NCBI RefSeq assembly: GCF_015533855.1
Contig: NZ_AP024154.1
Span: 4,780,501 to 4,844,500, forward strand
Origin: Echinicola sp. 20G
GTDB lineage: Bacteria > Bacteroidota > Bacteroidia > Cytophagales > Cyclobacteriaceae
Reading direction: 5' to 3'
Length of the DNA: 64,000 nucleotides
Within the stretch, counting starts at the first letter, position 1. Each line of letters opens with the position of its first letter. Positions 16,908-25,416 of the stretch are shown here, one piece after another. A program made the translations under genes and the position numbers. Below the pieces are notes generated by a model. That model worked only from the letters and a program-made list of their open reading frames with translations, ran no database searches and had not been told where the DNA came from.

Positions 16908-17492
16908 GTGATAGAAACAATTAAATATTGGGACGAGGAGTTGTTTCTCTTTCTGAATTCCCAGCATTTTGACTGGTTGAACCCTATCATGTACGGGATT
17001 TCTGGTACAGCGATATGGTTGCCATTATATGCTTTTTTGGCTTATTTAATTATCAAAAATCTAGGTAAAGGCAGTATTTGGGTTTTTATTGGAATTGCAC
17101 TGGCCATCCTTTTCAGTGACCAGTTGACTTCTGGACTCATGAAACCTTTCTTTGAAAGGCCCAGACCTTGTCATGATACAAGGTGGGAAGGCATTATGTT
17201 TAATTACAAGCATTGTGGTGGGATGTACGGTTTTGCTTCTTCCCATGCTTCCAACACTTTTGCCTTGGCCACCTATATGCTGATTACCTTTCACAGAAAA
17301 GTTAAAGGCTTTGGTTGGTTGTTTCTCTGGGCCGTTATAGTTTCTTACAGTAGAGTTTACCTAGGAGTTCACTACCCTGCTGACGTTTTGGTAGGGGCAT
17401 TCATAGGAATCTTGATGGGATTGATTGCTTGGTGGATCGTGGTAAAAATCAAAATGACCACCATCCGCAAAGTGGAAGAAATGGATGAATAA
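16908..17492 (+). CDS. PAP2-family membrane phosphatase
   Basis: A 194-aa inner-membrane phosphatase of the type 2 phosphatidic acid phosphatase family, which dephosphorylates lipid phosphates such as undecaprenyl pyrophosphate or phosphatidate. All three catalytic motifs are visible: KPFFERPRP (Lys79, Arg86), SSHASN around His113 (the PSGH-equivalent motif, with Ser-Ser in place of Pro-Ser), and SRVYLGVHYPADV (Arg149, His155, Asp159). Five or six hydrophobic helices surround them. The start is GTG at 16908, 3 nt after the hemF stop, which suggests translational coupling; no ATG is available near the family N-terminus. The substrate is not decidable from sequence. Confidence 0.88.
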   Translation: MIETIKYWDEELFLFLNSQHFDWLNPIMYGISGTAIWLPLYAFLAYLIIKNLGKGSIWVFIGIALAILFSDQLTSGLMKPFFERPRPCHDTRWEGIMFNYKHCGGMYGFASSHASNTFALATYMLITFHRKVKGFGWLFLWAVIVSYSRVYLGVHYPADVLVGAFIGILMGLIAWWIVVKIKMTTIRKVEEMDE

Positions 17493-17626
17493 GAAGAGCT
17501 TGATTGATTCTGATCAAAGTCCATTTTATTCCTCTTCGGTATTTACAACCCCAAACAGGAATTACATCCTGCCCTTTATAATTCTAATTATTCAATACTC
17601 TCTACTCACTACTCTATACTCATAAA

Positions 17627-18214
17627 TTAATATCCTTTGATCATCCTTTGGATGTACTTTCCAACAATATCAAACTCCAAGTTCACCTTGTCCCCTACCT
17701 TTAGTTGGTGGAAATTGGTATGTTCGTAAGTATATGGAATAATTGCTACTGAAAATCCTCCCGGTATAGAATTAAAGCAGGTCAAGCTGGTGCCATTGAT
17801 GGTAATGGAGCCTTTTTCTACAGTAACATTTCCTTTGGTATCATCAAAAGAAAAGTCGAATAGCCAACTTCCATCTTGGGAATCCACCTTTTTGACAAAG
17901 CCTACCTGATCCACATGTCCCTGAACAATATGTCCATCAAAACGTCCATTAGCAGGCATGCATCGCTCGAGGTTAACCTTCTTTCCTACGCTCCATTCAC
18001 TCAGGCTGGTTTTTTGAAGCGTTTCATCAATTGCCGTCACCCTATAGACATCTCCTTCTATCTGTACGACAGTCAGACAAACACCATTATGGGCCACAGA
18101 CTGATCAATTTTTAATTCTCCCGTAATTGGGGATTGAATATCAAAATGGATATTGGTACCTTCTTTGGTGATGGCCTTGATCTCGCCCATTGTCTCCACT
18201 ATTCCAGTAAACAT
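17627..18214 (-). CDS. ribE: Riboflavin synthase alpha subunit
   Basis: Catalyses the last step of riboflavin synthesis, the dismutation of two 6,7-dimethyl-8-ribityllumazine molecules. The 195-aa protein has two lumazine-binding beta-barrel repeats. The first starts at MFTGIVETMG and contains VAHNGVCLTVV; the second starts near MPANGRFDGHIVQGHVDQVG and contains SITINGTSLTC. Length and repeat order are normal for the family. It converges with the PAP2 gene (134-nt spacer) and diverges from pcm across 133 nt. No FMN riboswitch was seen upstream, and no other rib gene is nearby. The assignment is secure. Confidence 0.95.
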   Translation of the reverse strand: MFTGIVETMGEIKAITKEGTNIHFDIQSPITGELKIDQSVAHNGVCLTVVQIEGDVYRVTAIDETLQKTSLSEWSVGKKVNLERCMPANGRFDGHIVQGHVDQVGFVKKVDSQDGSWLFDFSFDDTKGNVTVEKGSITINGTSLTCFNSIPGGFSVAIIPYTYEHTNFHQLKVGDKVNLEFDIVGKYIQRMIKGY

Positions 18215-18347
18215 GAAAAGCTAAAATTTAATGTTCATATAATCAGACAATAAGTAAAATTGCCTTTTCAGGATTAAAATTAAGCCATTTAATCCATTAA
18301 CTTAGCATTAAAAAGCAGTAAAGCACAAAATAAGTTCAATCAACAGC

Positions 18348-19001
18348 ATGCTGAAATTAGAGGACAGCTACATCCACAAAGGCCAAAGGAAATCACTGGT
18401 AAAAATTCTGGAAAGGAAGGGTATTATGGACAAAAAAGTACTGGATGCAATCGGTACGGTACCCCGTCATTTTTTCTTTGATAGTGCTTTACACTCTCAT
18501 GCCTATGAGGATAAAGCTTTTCCTATTGGAGAAGGACAGACCATCTCCCAACCTTTTACAGTAGCTTTCCAAACGGAACTGCTCCAGGTCAATCCTGGGG
18601 ATAAAATATTAGAAATAGGGACTGGTTCTGGGTACCAAGCTGCCATCCTTTATTTATTGGGGGCGGAAGTGCATACCATTGAATACAATAAAAAGCTCTA
18701 CGAAAAGACCAAAAAGTTTTTGCCTAAAATCGGAATAAACCTTAATTTCTATCATGGAGATGGATCTTTGGGATTGACTGAAAAAGCCCCCTTTGATAAA
18801 ATCATTGTCACCGCTGGTGCTCCTGTAGTACCTAATAGCCTCCTTAAACAATTGAAAATTGGAGGAATTCTGGTCATACCTGTAGGAGACCGAAACAGTC
18901 AAAAAATGATGAAGCTGGTCAAAAAGACTGCCAGACAGGTTACCCAAGAAGCTTATGACAATTTTGCATTTGTCCCTTTACTGGGGGAAGAAGGATGGTG
19001 A
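18348..19001 (+). CDS. pcm: Protein-L-isoaspartate O-methyltransferase
   Basis: PCMT repairs damaged proteins by methylating L-isoaspartyl residues with SAM. The 217-aa length is typical. Family motifs are VPRHFFFD near residue 41, AFPIGEGQTISQPFTVA (substrate-binding loop), DKILEIGTGSGYQAAIL (SAM motif I), and DKIIVTAGAPVVPNSLLKQLKIGGILVIPVG (motifs II and III). The start ATG at 18348 yields a normal N-terminus. The gene diverges from ribE and is followed by the thioesterase gene after 84 nt on the same strand. The assignment is secure. Confidence 0.94.
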   Translation: MLKLEDSYIHKGQRKSLVKILERKGIMDKKVLDAIGTVPRHFFFDSALHSHAYEDKAFPIGEGQTISQPFTVAFQTELLQVNPGDKILEIGTGSGYQAAILYLLGAEVHTIEYNKKLYEKTKKFLPKIGINLNFYHGDGSLGLTEKAPFDKIIVTAGAPVVPNSLLKQLKIGGILVIPVGDRNSQKMMKLVKKTARQVTQEAYDNFAFVPLLGEEGW

Positions 19002-19085
19002 AATCAAAATATAATTCTATAACAACTTATTTCAATTTGTTTTATAGAAAAAATATTTTGTATTTTCGTAAAAAATATAATTAAA

Positions 19086-19625
19086 ATGGGAAAGGTTAAA
19101 AAAGTACAGGAATCAGAAGTAATCATGACCGAAATGGTGTTGCCCAATGACACCAATACCCTTAACAACCTTATGGGCGGTAAGTTGATGCATTGGATGG
19201 ATATCGTTGGTGCCATTGCAGCACAGAAACATTCCAACCGCATCGTGGTTACAGCATCTGCTGACAATATCTCTTTTAAACATCCTATTGCCCTCGGAAA
19301 TGTCGTTACCCTAAAGGCCCAAGTTACCCGCTCCTTTAATTCTTCCATGGAAGTTTACATTGAGGTTTGGGCAGAGGATATTCCGGCCAATACCAAAACA
19401 AAAACCCATAGGGCATTTTTTACCTTTGTGGCCGTAGATCAAAACGGCAGGCCTATTGAGGTTCCAAAATTGGAGCCTAGCAATGAAGAAGAGCAAGAGC
19501 TATTTGATGGGGCCTTGAGAAGAAGACAGCTCAGACTGGTTCTTGCCAAAAGAATGGATCCAAAAGACGCTGTGGAACTTAAGTCTATCTTTGGGTTTGA
19601 AGAAGCCATAGAAAAGAGGTCCTAA
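19086..19625 (+). CDS. Acyl-CoA thioesterase, hotdog fold
   Basis: A 179-aa single hotdog-fold thioesterase of the YciA/BFIT-like group, hydrolysing acyl-CoA to free acid and CoA in the cytoplasm. The diagnostic stretch is LPNDTNTLNNLMGGKLMHWMDIVGAIAAQKHSN (residues about 19-51), where Asn/Asp after the MGG turn act in catalysis, then ASADNISFKHPIALGNVVTLKAQVT and RAFFTFVAVDQNGRP. A charged C-terminal extension (RRRQLRLVLAKRMDP) is typical of Bacteroidota members. The chain-length preference cannot be read. It stands alone downstream of pcm. Confidence 0.87.
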   Translation: MGKVKKVQESEVIMTEMVLPNDTNTLNNLMGGKLMHWMDIVGAIAAQKHSNRIVVTASADNISFKHPIALGNVVTLKAQVTRSFNSSMEVYIEVWAEDIPANTKTKTHRAFFTFVAVDQNGRPIEVPKLEPSNEEEQELFDGALRRRQLRLVLAKRMDPKDAVELKSIFGFEEAIEKRS

Positions 19626-19705
19626 AAATCCTAAATGTATCTCTACATCTTAAATTTACAATTCTTTTTTAGCTGAAATGAGTCTCTGAAGGTTGTTTTC
19701 AGATA

Positions 19706-19713
19706 TAATTTTG
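19706..19713 (+). promoter_or_regulatory. Bacteroidota -7 promoter element (TAATTTTG)
   Basis: An exact match to the TAnnTTTG -7 consensus of the Bacteroidota primary sigma factor, 14 nt before the ATG of the 196-aa gene. No TTG lies at the usual -33 distance, and the leader would be very short, so this is tentative. Confidence 0.35.
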
Positions 19714-19727
19714 ATCATTTTAGCCCT

Positions 19728-20318
19728 ATGGAAGAAATGGACTTAAATAAACTGGGCTTATTTATGGATGAGGAAATTTTCCTTATTCCAGACGATGCTA
19801 AAGAACTTTTGCTCGCTAATAAATTTAAAAATTACGGTGAGGATCTTCCAGAAGAAACCGCAATGGTTAGCGAACCAACTCCTACCCTTTCTGACATAGA
19901 AAACAACTCCAATAATGGCCAAGACAATGACATCATTACCTTGCCTTATGAAGGTGATTTCGAAAAAGGGCTATTGATAATCTATCAGGGAGAGGAAATG
20001 TCTGAGGACATCAAGGCCTTTTTATTGAAGATTTTACGGGCCGTCTCTTATTCCCTAAAAGACATTGGGCTGGTTTCCTCTGTTCAATTGTCCAGTTTTC
20101 CTCCAACTGCCCTTAACCAACTCAACGCTCATAAGATTATTGTCTTTGGGCGGTTAAGCCACCCAATTATCAAACTTAAGGAAGCAAACTATGAAATCAC
20201 TGCTGAAGGAGATACAGAATATATCTTTGCAGATGACCTTCCTGTGATCTTTGAAGATGAAAATCTCAAAAGAAAATTATGGAAAAGCCTTCAAGCCTTT
20301 TTCAACATCAACAAATAA
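19728..20318 (+). CDS. Conserved-looking hypothetical protein ending LWKSLQAFF
   Basis: A 196-residue cytoplasmic protein. An N-terminal part (about 1-75) is acidic and low in complexity around NNSNNGQDND. The C-terminal part holds LLIIYQGEEMSEDIKAFLLKILRAVSYSLKDIGLVSS, HKIIVFGRLSHPIIKL and a tail EDENLKRKLWKSLQAFF. I recall a Bacteroidota-specific family with this closing pattern (Leu-Trp-Lys-Ala/Ser-Leu-Gln), with an alpha/beta arrangement reminiscent of uracil-DNA-glycosylase-like or DNA polymerase III psi folds. That resemblance is from memory and is weak. No catalytic motif is visible. It is followed by a small membrane protein gene after 23 nt. Confidence 0.65.
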   Translation: MEEMDLNKLGLFMDEEIFLIPDDAKELLLANKFKNYGEDLPEETAMVSEPTPTLSDIENNSNNGQDNDIITLPYEGDFEKGLLIIYQGEEMSEDIKAFLLKILRAVSYSLKDIGLVSSVQLSSFPPTALNQLNAHKIIVFGRLSHPIIKLKEANYEITAEGDTEYIFADDLPVIFEDENLKRKLWKSLQAFFNINK

Positions 20319-20341
20319 GCCTCAAATACAACCTCATAATA

Positions 20342-20659
20342 ATGGATAATGCACATCAAATTGGAACATTAAAAAGATTCAGGGCCATCAGTTATGCCGA
20401 GGGCATTTCCTATCTCTTACTATTGTTCATCGCCATGCCTTTAAAATACACCATGGATATGCCCTTGGCCGTAAAATATACAGGTTGGGTCCATGGAATA
20501 TTGTTCATCGTTTATGTTTATGCTGTTTTCCCAACTCGCAGAAATTTAGAATGGACTTTTAGAAGGACACTATTTGCACTAATCGCCTCCGTTTTACCTT
20601 TTGGTCCGTTCTTATTCGATAGAAAGTTGAGACAACAGGAGAAAGAGCTGCGCGCTTAA
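20342..20659 (+). CDS. DUF3817-family small membrane protein
   Basis: A 105-aa integral membrane protein from the ATG at 20342. The phrase LKRFRAISYAEGISYLLLLFIAMPLKY is the conserved opening of DUF3817, with the Glu of AEG inside the first helix. KYTGWVHGILFIVYVY with its Trp-Val-His follows in the second helix, and a third helix ends in a basic tail. The function of the family is unknown. Longer in-frame starts run into the previous gene and would add an implausible N-terminus. The next gene starts 20 nt later on the same strand. Confidence 0.8.
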   Translation: MDNAHQIGTLKRFRAISYAEGISYLLLLFIAMPLKYTMDMPLAVKYTGWVHGILFIVYVYAVFPTRRNLEWTFRRTLFALIASVLPFGPFLFDRKLRQQEKELRA

Positions 20660-20679
20660 TCAAAATATTTTGACTTAAA

Positions 20680-21696
20680 GTGATTGATAAGAAAAAGCAT
20701 ATCTATCCTATCAGTAGGGGTTTGAGAAGATACCTTATCAAATACGGAAGGGAAGTGGACATCCCTGTCCATTACAAAGAGCTACTTCGGTATGTGAGCT
20801 CAATTTCTCTATATGATTCAAAAGGCAATGACACCTTATGGGAAACGGTTTTTTATAATGAACATGACCGGGTAGACATCCACTATAACCTAAAAAAGAT
20901 CTACGCCATTCTAAAAGCCGAGGGCGACATGAGTGTGATGGAGCACTTGTATGTGGACAGGGTGGATCTTTGTACTTATGGCAACACCCAACCTTTTAGG
21001 ATTCGGGTCGTCAATCGCATTAATGACAACTTCGATTATTTCTACGTAAAAATTGCTGATGCTTCAAGAGTTTATGGGCTCGAATTGGAACATTTGCTTT
21101 CTCCTAATAGGATTAGCTATGTGGTTTATCAGGACACGCTGATCGAGGAGCATATTGCAGGCATACCTGGCGAGCAGTTTATGCGTCAACACATCCATGA
21201 TCCATTGCTGAATCCAATCAGAATCTCCAAGGAATTCGTCAAATTCAATGAGCGCTGTTTTGTAAGGCTTCTTGGCGATATGCATTCCTCCAACTTTGTG
21301 GTGGATGTGACCCCTGATTTTGAAGAAGTCCATTATCGGATCAGGGCGATTGACTTTGACCAGCAGTCTTATGAAGGAAAAAAATCTGTTTATCTCCCCC
21401 AGTATTTTAAGCAAAACAACACGCTGATACAATTGGGAATCAAACACATTACACCAGAATCCATGGCCCAATACCAAAGGGAGGAAAGGGCCTTGATTGC
21501 TTTCCGACTCAAGACATCCACCAAAGAGATTGAAGATATCCTTCACAGCATGGAACGGGACATCATTTCTACCAGAGATAATGTTGAAAGTCTTAAACAA
21601 GATTTGGCCAAACACTATAAAACTTCCGTATTCCTAAACTGCAATAATATGGGGGAAATCCTAAGACTGAGTCTGAGACAGGTACTCTACAAATAA
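20680..21696 (+). CDS. Hypothetical protein with kinase-like catalytic loop
   Basis: A 338-aa cytoplasmic protein, with no family recognised by name. Residues about 197-210 read RLLGDMHSSNFVV and about 220-228 read IRAIDFDQQ. These resemble the GDxHxxN catalytic loop and the DFD metal-binding element of aminoglycoside-phosphotransferase/HipA/Fam20-like kinases. Upstream, RIRVVNRINDNFDYFYVKIAD could form the N-lobe strand with its Lys, and LIEEHIAGIPGEQFM resembles a hinge. The N-terminus is basic and the C-terminus ends in charged helices. The start is GTG at 20680, supported by the lack of an in-frame ATG before residue 66. A phosphotransferase role is inference; the substrate is unknown. 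Confidence 0.7.
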   Translation: MIDKKKHIYPISRGLRRYLIKYGREVDIPVHYKELLRYVSSISLYDSKGNDTLWETVFYNEHDRVDIHYNLKKIYAILKAEGDMSVMEHLYVDRVDLCTYGNTQPFRIRVVNRINDNFDYFYVKIADASRVYGLELEHLLSPNRISYVVYQDTLIEEHIAGIPGEQFMRQHIHDPLLNPIRISKEFVKFNERCFVRLLGDMHSSNFVVDVTPDFEEVHYRIRAIDFDQQSYEGKKSVYLPQYFKQNNTLIQLGIKHITPESMAQYQREERALIAFRLKTSTKEIEDILHSMERDIISTRDNVESLKQDLAKHYKTSVFLNCNNMGEILRLSLRQVLYK

Positions 21697-21853
21697 GAAT
21701 TTAATCCGATCCCTGAATAATTCAATTTTCAGAACTTTTTACCTATTCTAATTCTAAATTACAGTTAAAACCAAACATTTTTGAACCATACTATGTTATA
21801 AAGACGTAATATTTTATAGATCTTGGCACAGTATATGATTGAAATTAGTTGTC

Positions 21854-21889
21854 TCAAAGGCAAGTTAATGAATCATCAATTGCCTTTGA
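21854..21889. repeat. Perfect 10-bp inverted repeat upstream of dps
   Basis: TCAAAGGCAA (21854-21863) and TTGCCTTTGA (21880-21889) are exact reverse complements with a 16-nt spacer, 86 nt before the dps ATG. No T-run follows, so it is a poor terminator for the upstream gene; an operator or leader element for dps is as likely. TAACTTTA at 21954-21961, one mismatch from the -7 consensus, may be the dps promoter. Confidence 0.45.
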
Positions 21890-21974
21890 TTTGATGCCTA
21901 AACCCGAATAAGTCGGAGCCAGGTATTTTAATTTTATTACGGATTACATTAGATAACTTTAAAACTACAAAACC

Positions 21975-22466
21975 ATGATTACTACAGAAAAAAGAGTATT
22001 CAAGAAATTAGGTTTTAACGAAAACGAATCTGAAAAAATCGTTGACTCTTTAAATAAGCTATTAGCGAATTACCATGTTCATTTTCAAAAGTTGAGAAAC
22101 TTCCATTGGAATGTTACTGGTGGTGATTTCTTTGATCTACACGAGAAATTTGAAGAGCTATATACTGAATCCTTTGAAAATATCGATTTGATCGCCGAAA
22201 GAGTCAGAGTATTTGGTATGACTCCATTGAGTTTGATGAAGGACTATCTGAAAGCAGCAGAAATTGAAGAGGTAGGAACAGATCTTGCTTCAGACGAAAT
22301 GGTGGTGGAAGTCTTGAAGGATTTTGAAATTCTAGCTGAAAATATGAATGAATGTGCTAGTAAAGTAGCAGACCTTGGTGATACAGCCACTGAAGATATG
22401 CTTATTGGAATGATCAAAAGCATTGAACAACACCACTGGATGTTGACATCTTTCTTGAAGAAATAA
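21975..22466 (+). CDS. dps: Dps family ferritin-like DNA-protecting protein
   Basis: A 163-aa Dps protein, a dodecameric ferroxidase that stores iron and protects DNA from oxidative damage in starved cells. The inter-subunit ferroxidase site is visible: FHWNVTG (His44), FFDLHEKFEELY (His56, Glu60) and NIDLIAERV (Asp71). Length and four-helix layout are normal. The upstream 278-nt spacer carries a perfect inverted repeat, and a very strong bidirectional terminator follows, so dps is monocistronic. OxyR or stationary-phase control is common in the family but no known site is recognised here. Confidence 0.93.
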   Translation: MITTEKRVFKKLGFNENESEKIVDSLNKLLANYHVHFQKLRNFHWNVTGGDFFDLHEKFEELYTESFENIDLIAERVRVFGMTPLSLMKDYLKAAEIEEVGTDLASDEMVVEVLKDFEILAENMNECASKVADLGDTATEDMLIGMIKSIEQHHWMLTSFLKK

Positions 22467-22480
22467 AACTAGAAATATTA

Positions 22481-22516
22481 AAAAATCCCCGACCAATTAA
22501 TTGGTCGGGGATTTTT
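22481..22516. terminator. Bidirectional terminator between dps and ppc
   Basis: A perfect 36-nt palindrome: an AAAAATCCCCGACCAATT arm (22481-22498) meets its exact complement (22499-22516), giving A-run on one side and T-run on the other. It works as an intrinsic terminator for dps on the plus strand and for ppc on the minus strand. Confidence 0.9.
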
Positions 22517-22541
22517 TTTATGCCCATAATCAGCACTATCA

Positions 22542-25091
22542 TTAGGCAGCGTTTCTAGCTGCATTGATAATACCAAACATGGTTCTCAAAATTAATTTTT
22601 GAAGCACTGCATTTTCCTTTCCTGAATCCAACATCTCCTGAATAGCATATTGTTGGATGGTAATCAAAGGCAATACAATTTTTTCCCTAATGGCAATAGA
22701 GTTCCTGCTCACTTCATTATCTTCCAAAAGAGAATCCATATCTGATATCTCAAGGATCTTATCTAATGACCGCTTATATTCCTCATGCATCAATTTCCAA
22801 AAATCCCCATAGACCTCATTGTCTTTCAAATAAGCTGTGGAAGGGTAGAATGATTTGGCCAGTGATTGCATGGAGTTCCCCATAAGTGATCTAAAGAACA
22901 AAGAATCCTGATAAAGTTTAATCACTTGATCTTTTTTGCCTCTTTTTTCCATTTCGGCAATAGCTTTACCCACACCGTAAAATCCTGGAATATTCTGTTT
23001 CATCTGAGCCCAAGAACCAACAAAAGGAATGGCACGAAGATCTTCAAACTTCATCCCCTCGCCTTTACTCCTTTTCAATGGTCTTGAACCAATATTGGTC
23101 AAACCAAAAAATTTCAAAGGCGTTACTTTTTCTAAATATGGAACAAACTGAGGATGGCTCTTGAATTCCTTGTAAGCCTGATAACTGATATCAGCCATCT
23201 CATCAATCAGAGCTCTTTGCTCATCTGTCAACCTGTTTTCTACTGTAGGATATAGGTGATTTTCAAGCCCAGCACTTAGCAGTTGCTCCAAGTTATAAGT
23301 ACAAGAAACTGGCTTACCATAATTGGCACTAATGGTTTGTCCCTGAATGGTCACCTGGATTTCTTCGTTTTCAACTTGATCACCAAGAGAAGCATAGAAA
23401 TTGTGCATATTTCCACCACCTCTAGCAGGAGGTCCTCCTCTACCGTCAAAGAAGACAACGCTGATTTCATATTTGCGGGACATCTTAGTCAATTCTTCCT
23501 TGGCTCTTAAAATAGACCAGTTAGCCCTAATGTAACCACCATCTTTGGTTCCATCAGAGAAACCAAGCATAATGCTTTGCTTTCCTCCTCTGGCCTTCAA
23601 ATGGGCCGCATATGTTTTATTGGTGTAAAGCTGCTCCATGATTTGAGGAGCTGCAGCCAAATCATCAATTGTCTCAAACAAAGGCACAATATCCAAGGTC
23701 AAATCACCTTTTGGAGCAAGGCTCAGTTTATTAAGCTGATAAACCTCCAAAATGTGTAATGCAGACTGACAATTGGAAATAATATATCTGTGAAGGCCTT
23801 CTACACCATTGTTGTCTTGCACGTAGCTAATCGAGGAAATACTTTCCAACATTTCCTGATGGAATTCATCTTTCAATGATTTTGGACTAGGCAACTTCTT
23901 GTATCCTAAAATCTTTTTGATCTTTTCTTCCTCGGAAGATTCTTGAAATTTTTCCAGCGCATCAGTACCTTCCGTCACCTCGATGATCTCCGCCCAAAGG
24001 GCATCATGCTTACGGCTGTCCTGCCTCATATCCATAGAAGCGAAATACAAACCAAAAACATTGACCTTCAGAATAAATTCATCCAGTAAGTCAAGGAAAA
24101 GACCATCATGCGATTCAATGATGATTGATCTGGCTTTCAACAATACATCCAGCAATTCTTCCTTGGATTTGTAAACCTTTTCTCCACCGTAGAGTGTCTT
24201 ATAAATCCCCTTTTCCGCTTCCAACATCAACGGTTCTACACCTTTGAAAGTCAATCTTCTTCTCACTTTTCTGACATCCCTATACAAACATCTTAAGATA
24301 GTTTCCTGCAGCTTGTCAGACACACTCATCGTGATCTCATGAGTCACAAATGGATTACCGTCCCTATCGCCTCCCGGCCAAAAGCCGACTCTTAGTAAGT
24401 TAGGGTTGTCCCACTCATGCAATGGAATTTCCAATCTTCTTAATACCCTTGAAAGAATATCCGGAATGCTTTTATAAAATACGTGCTCCAAGAACCAACA
24501 TAAACTTACTGCCTCTTCATAAGGTGACGGTTTTTCTTTGTTGATGAACGCTGTTTTGCCAAGCTGTCTCAGCAAAAGGTCAATACTTCCTAAATCATTG
24601 TTTCTTATGGCTGTTTCTAAATCCGTTATGATCGCCAATACATTGCCCGGATAAAATTGGGTTGGGTGTGCGGTCAATGTGAGGCGAATGGAAAAGGTTC
24701 TAAGCTTATTGATCAGTTCCTCTTTCTTTTTGTCATTTTCAGCTCTTGAAATCAGGGCATTCATCGTCCCCTTGCCTTTCACATCATTGATTTTCTCAAA
24801 GGCCGCATCCTCAATAGAGTCAAACAAGACCACTTGCCGCTCAATATATTGGACCAATTGAAAAAGTAAGTTATGTTTCTCTTTGGTAGAGTTGGAAGAC
24901 ATCATGCCTTCAAAAAATGTGTTAATGATCTCTTTGGGGGTCTTCCCTTCACTGAATCCATTTTGACAGGCAGATGATAAGATGGGAAGCAGTGTCCCAG
25001 TCCTGTATATGTCATCAAAAGGTAAGTCTAGAAATAAACTGTTGTAAATGGTAAACCGCTTGGCTACCTCAGTTTGGTAGGTATTTGACAT
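22542..25091 (-). CDS. ppc: Phosphoenolpyruvate carboxylase
   Basis: Converts phosphoenolpyruvate and bicarbonate to oxaloacetate, an anaplerotic entry to the TCA cycle. The 849-aa length fits the shorter Bacteroidota form. Catalytic motifs are TAHPTQF (His142), FWPGGDRDGNPFVT, MLGFSDGTKDGGYIRANW, VVFFDGRGGPPARGGGNM (the mobile active-site loop) and IPFVGSWAQMKQNIPGFYGVG. The extreme C-terminus reads AARNAA where canonical enzymes end RNTG; the Asn associated with allosteric aspartate binding is kept but the terminal Gly is not. The gene is alone, ends at a shared terminator with dps, and diverges from the lactonase gene across an AT-rich 300-nt region. Confidence 0.94.
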   Translation of the reverse strand: MSNTYQTEVAKRFTIYNSLFLDLPFDDIYRTGTLLPILSSACQNGFSEGKTPKEIINTFFEGMMSSNSTKEKHNLLFQLVQYIERQVVLFDSIEDAAFEKINDVKGKGTMNALISRAENDKKKEELINKLRTFSIRLTLTAHPTQFYPGNVLAIITDLETAIRNNDLGSIDLLLRQLGKTAFINKEKPSPYEEAVSLCWFLEHVFYKSIPDILSRVLRRLEIPLHEWDNPNLLRVGFWPGGDRDGNPFVTHEITMSVSDKLQETILRCLYRDVRKVRRRLTFKGVEPLMLEAEKGIYKTLYGGEKVYKSKEELLDVLLKARSIIIESHDGLFLDLLDEFILKVNVFGLYFASMDMRQDSRKHDALWAEIIEVTEGTDALEKFQESSEEEKIKKILGYKKLPSPKSLKDEFHQEMLESISSISYVQDNNGVEGLHRYIISNCQSALHILEVYQLNKLSLAPKGDLTLDIVPLFETIDDLAAAPQIMEQLYTNKTYAAHLKARGGKQSIMLGFSDGTKDGGYIRANWSILRAKEELTKMSRKYEISVVFFDGRGGPPARGGGNMHNFYASLGDQVENEEIQVTIQGQTISANYGKPVSCTYNLEQLLSAGLENHLYPTVENRLTDEQRALIDEMADISYQAYKEFKSHPQFVPYLEKVTPLKFFGLTNIGSRPLKRSKGEGMKFEDLRAIPFVGSWAQMKQNIPGFYGVGKAIAEMEKRGKKDQVIKLYQDSLFFRSLMGNSMQSLAKSFYPSTAYLKDNEVYGDFWKLMHEEYKRSLDKILEISDMDSLLEDNEVSRNSIAIREKIVLPLITIQQYAIQEMLDSGKENAVLQKLILRTMFGIINAARNAA

Positions 25092-25416
25092 GGTTTAAAG
25101 TAATGTTTATTTAAAATTTTAAATTAATCAAAATATGTCGAATTAAAAACATATTGATGAAAAACACCTCAATTTACAGCGAAATATTCATAAAATCAGC
25201 GTTTTCATTGATTATTAATCAAAAATCTAGCCATTTTTTAGATAATTCTTCATTTTAAAACATTTTTTATACATTTATAGAAATCCATTTTTATTCCGTC
25301 CTAAAACATTTTTAGGTTTTTAATTCAATGCACTTTTATACTCTAATGCCTTACTGATCTATCCCCAATCTGAAAATATTCCTTAACTTCATTCACTAAA
25401 CTTTAAATTGAAAATT
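25092..25416. other. Divergent AT-rich promoter region, ppc/lactonase
   Basis: About 325 nt, strongly AT-rich, between two divergent start codons. It must hold both promoters, but no sequence matches the full -33/-7 consensus, and no riboswitch or clear dyad was seen. Confidence 0.4.

Noticed and set aside
17597..17622. Short tandem TACTC-type repeats before the convergent ribE end
   Set aside because: Only four imperfect copies of a simple pentamer in an AT/CT-rich spacer; common by chance and with no other support.
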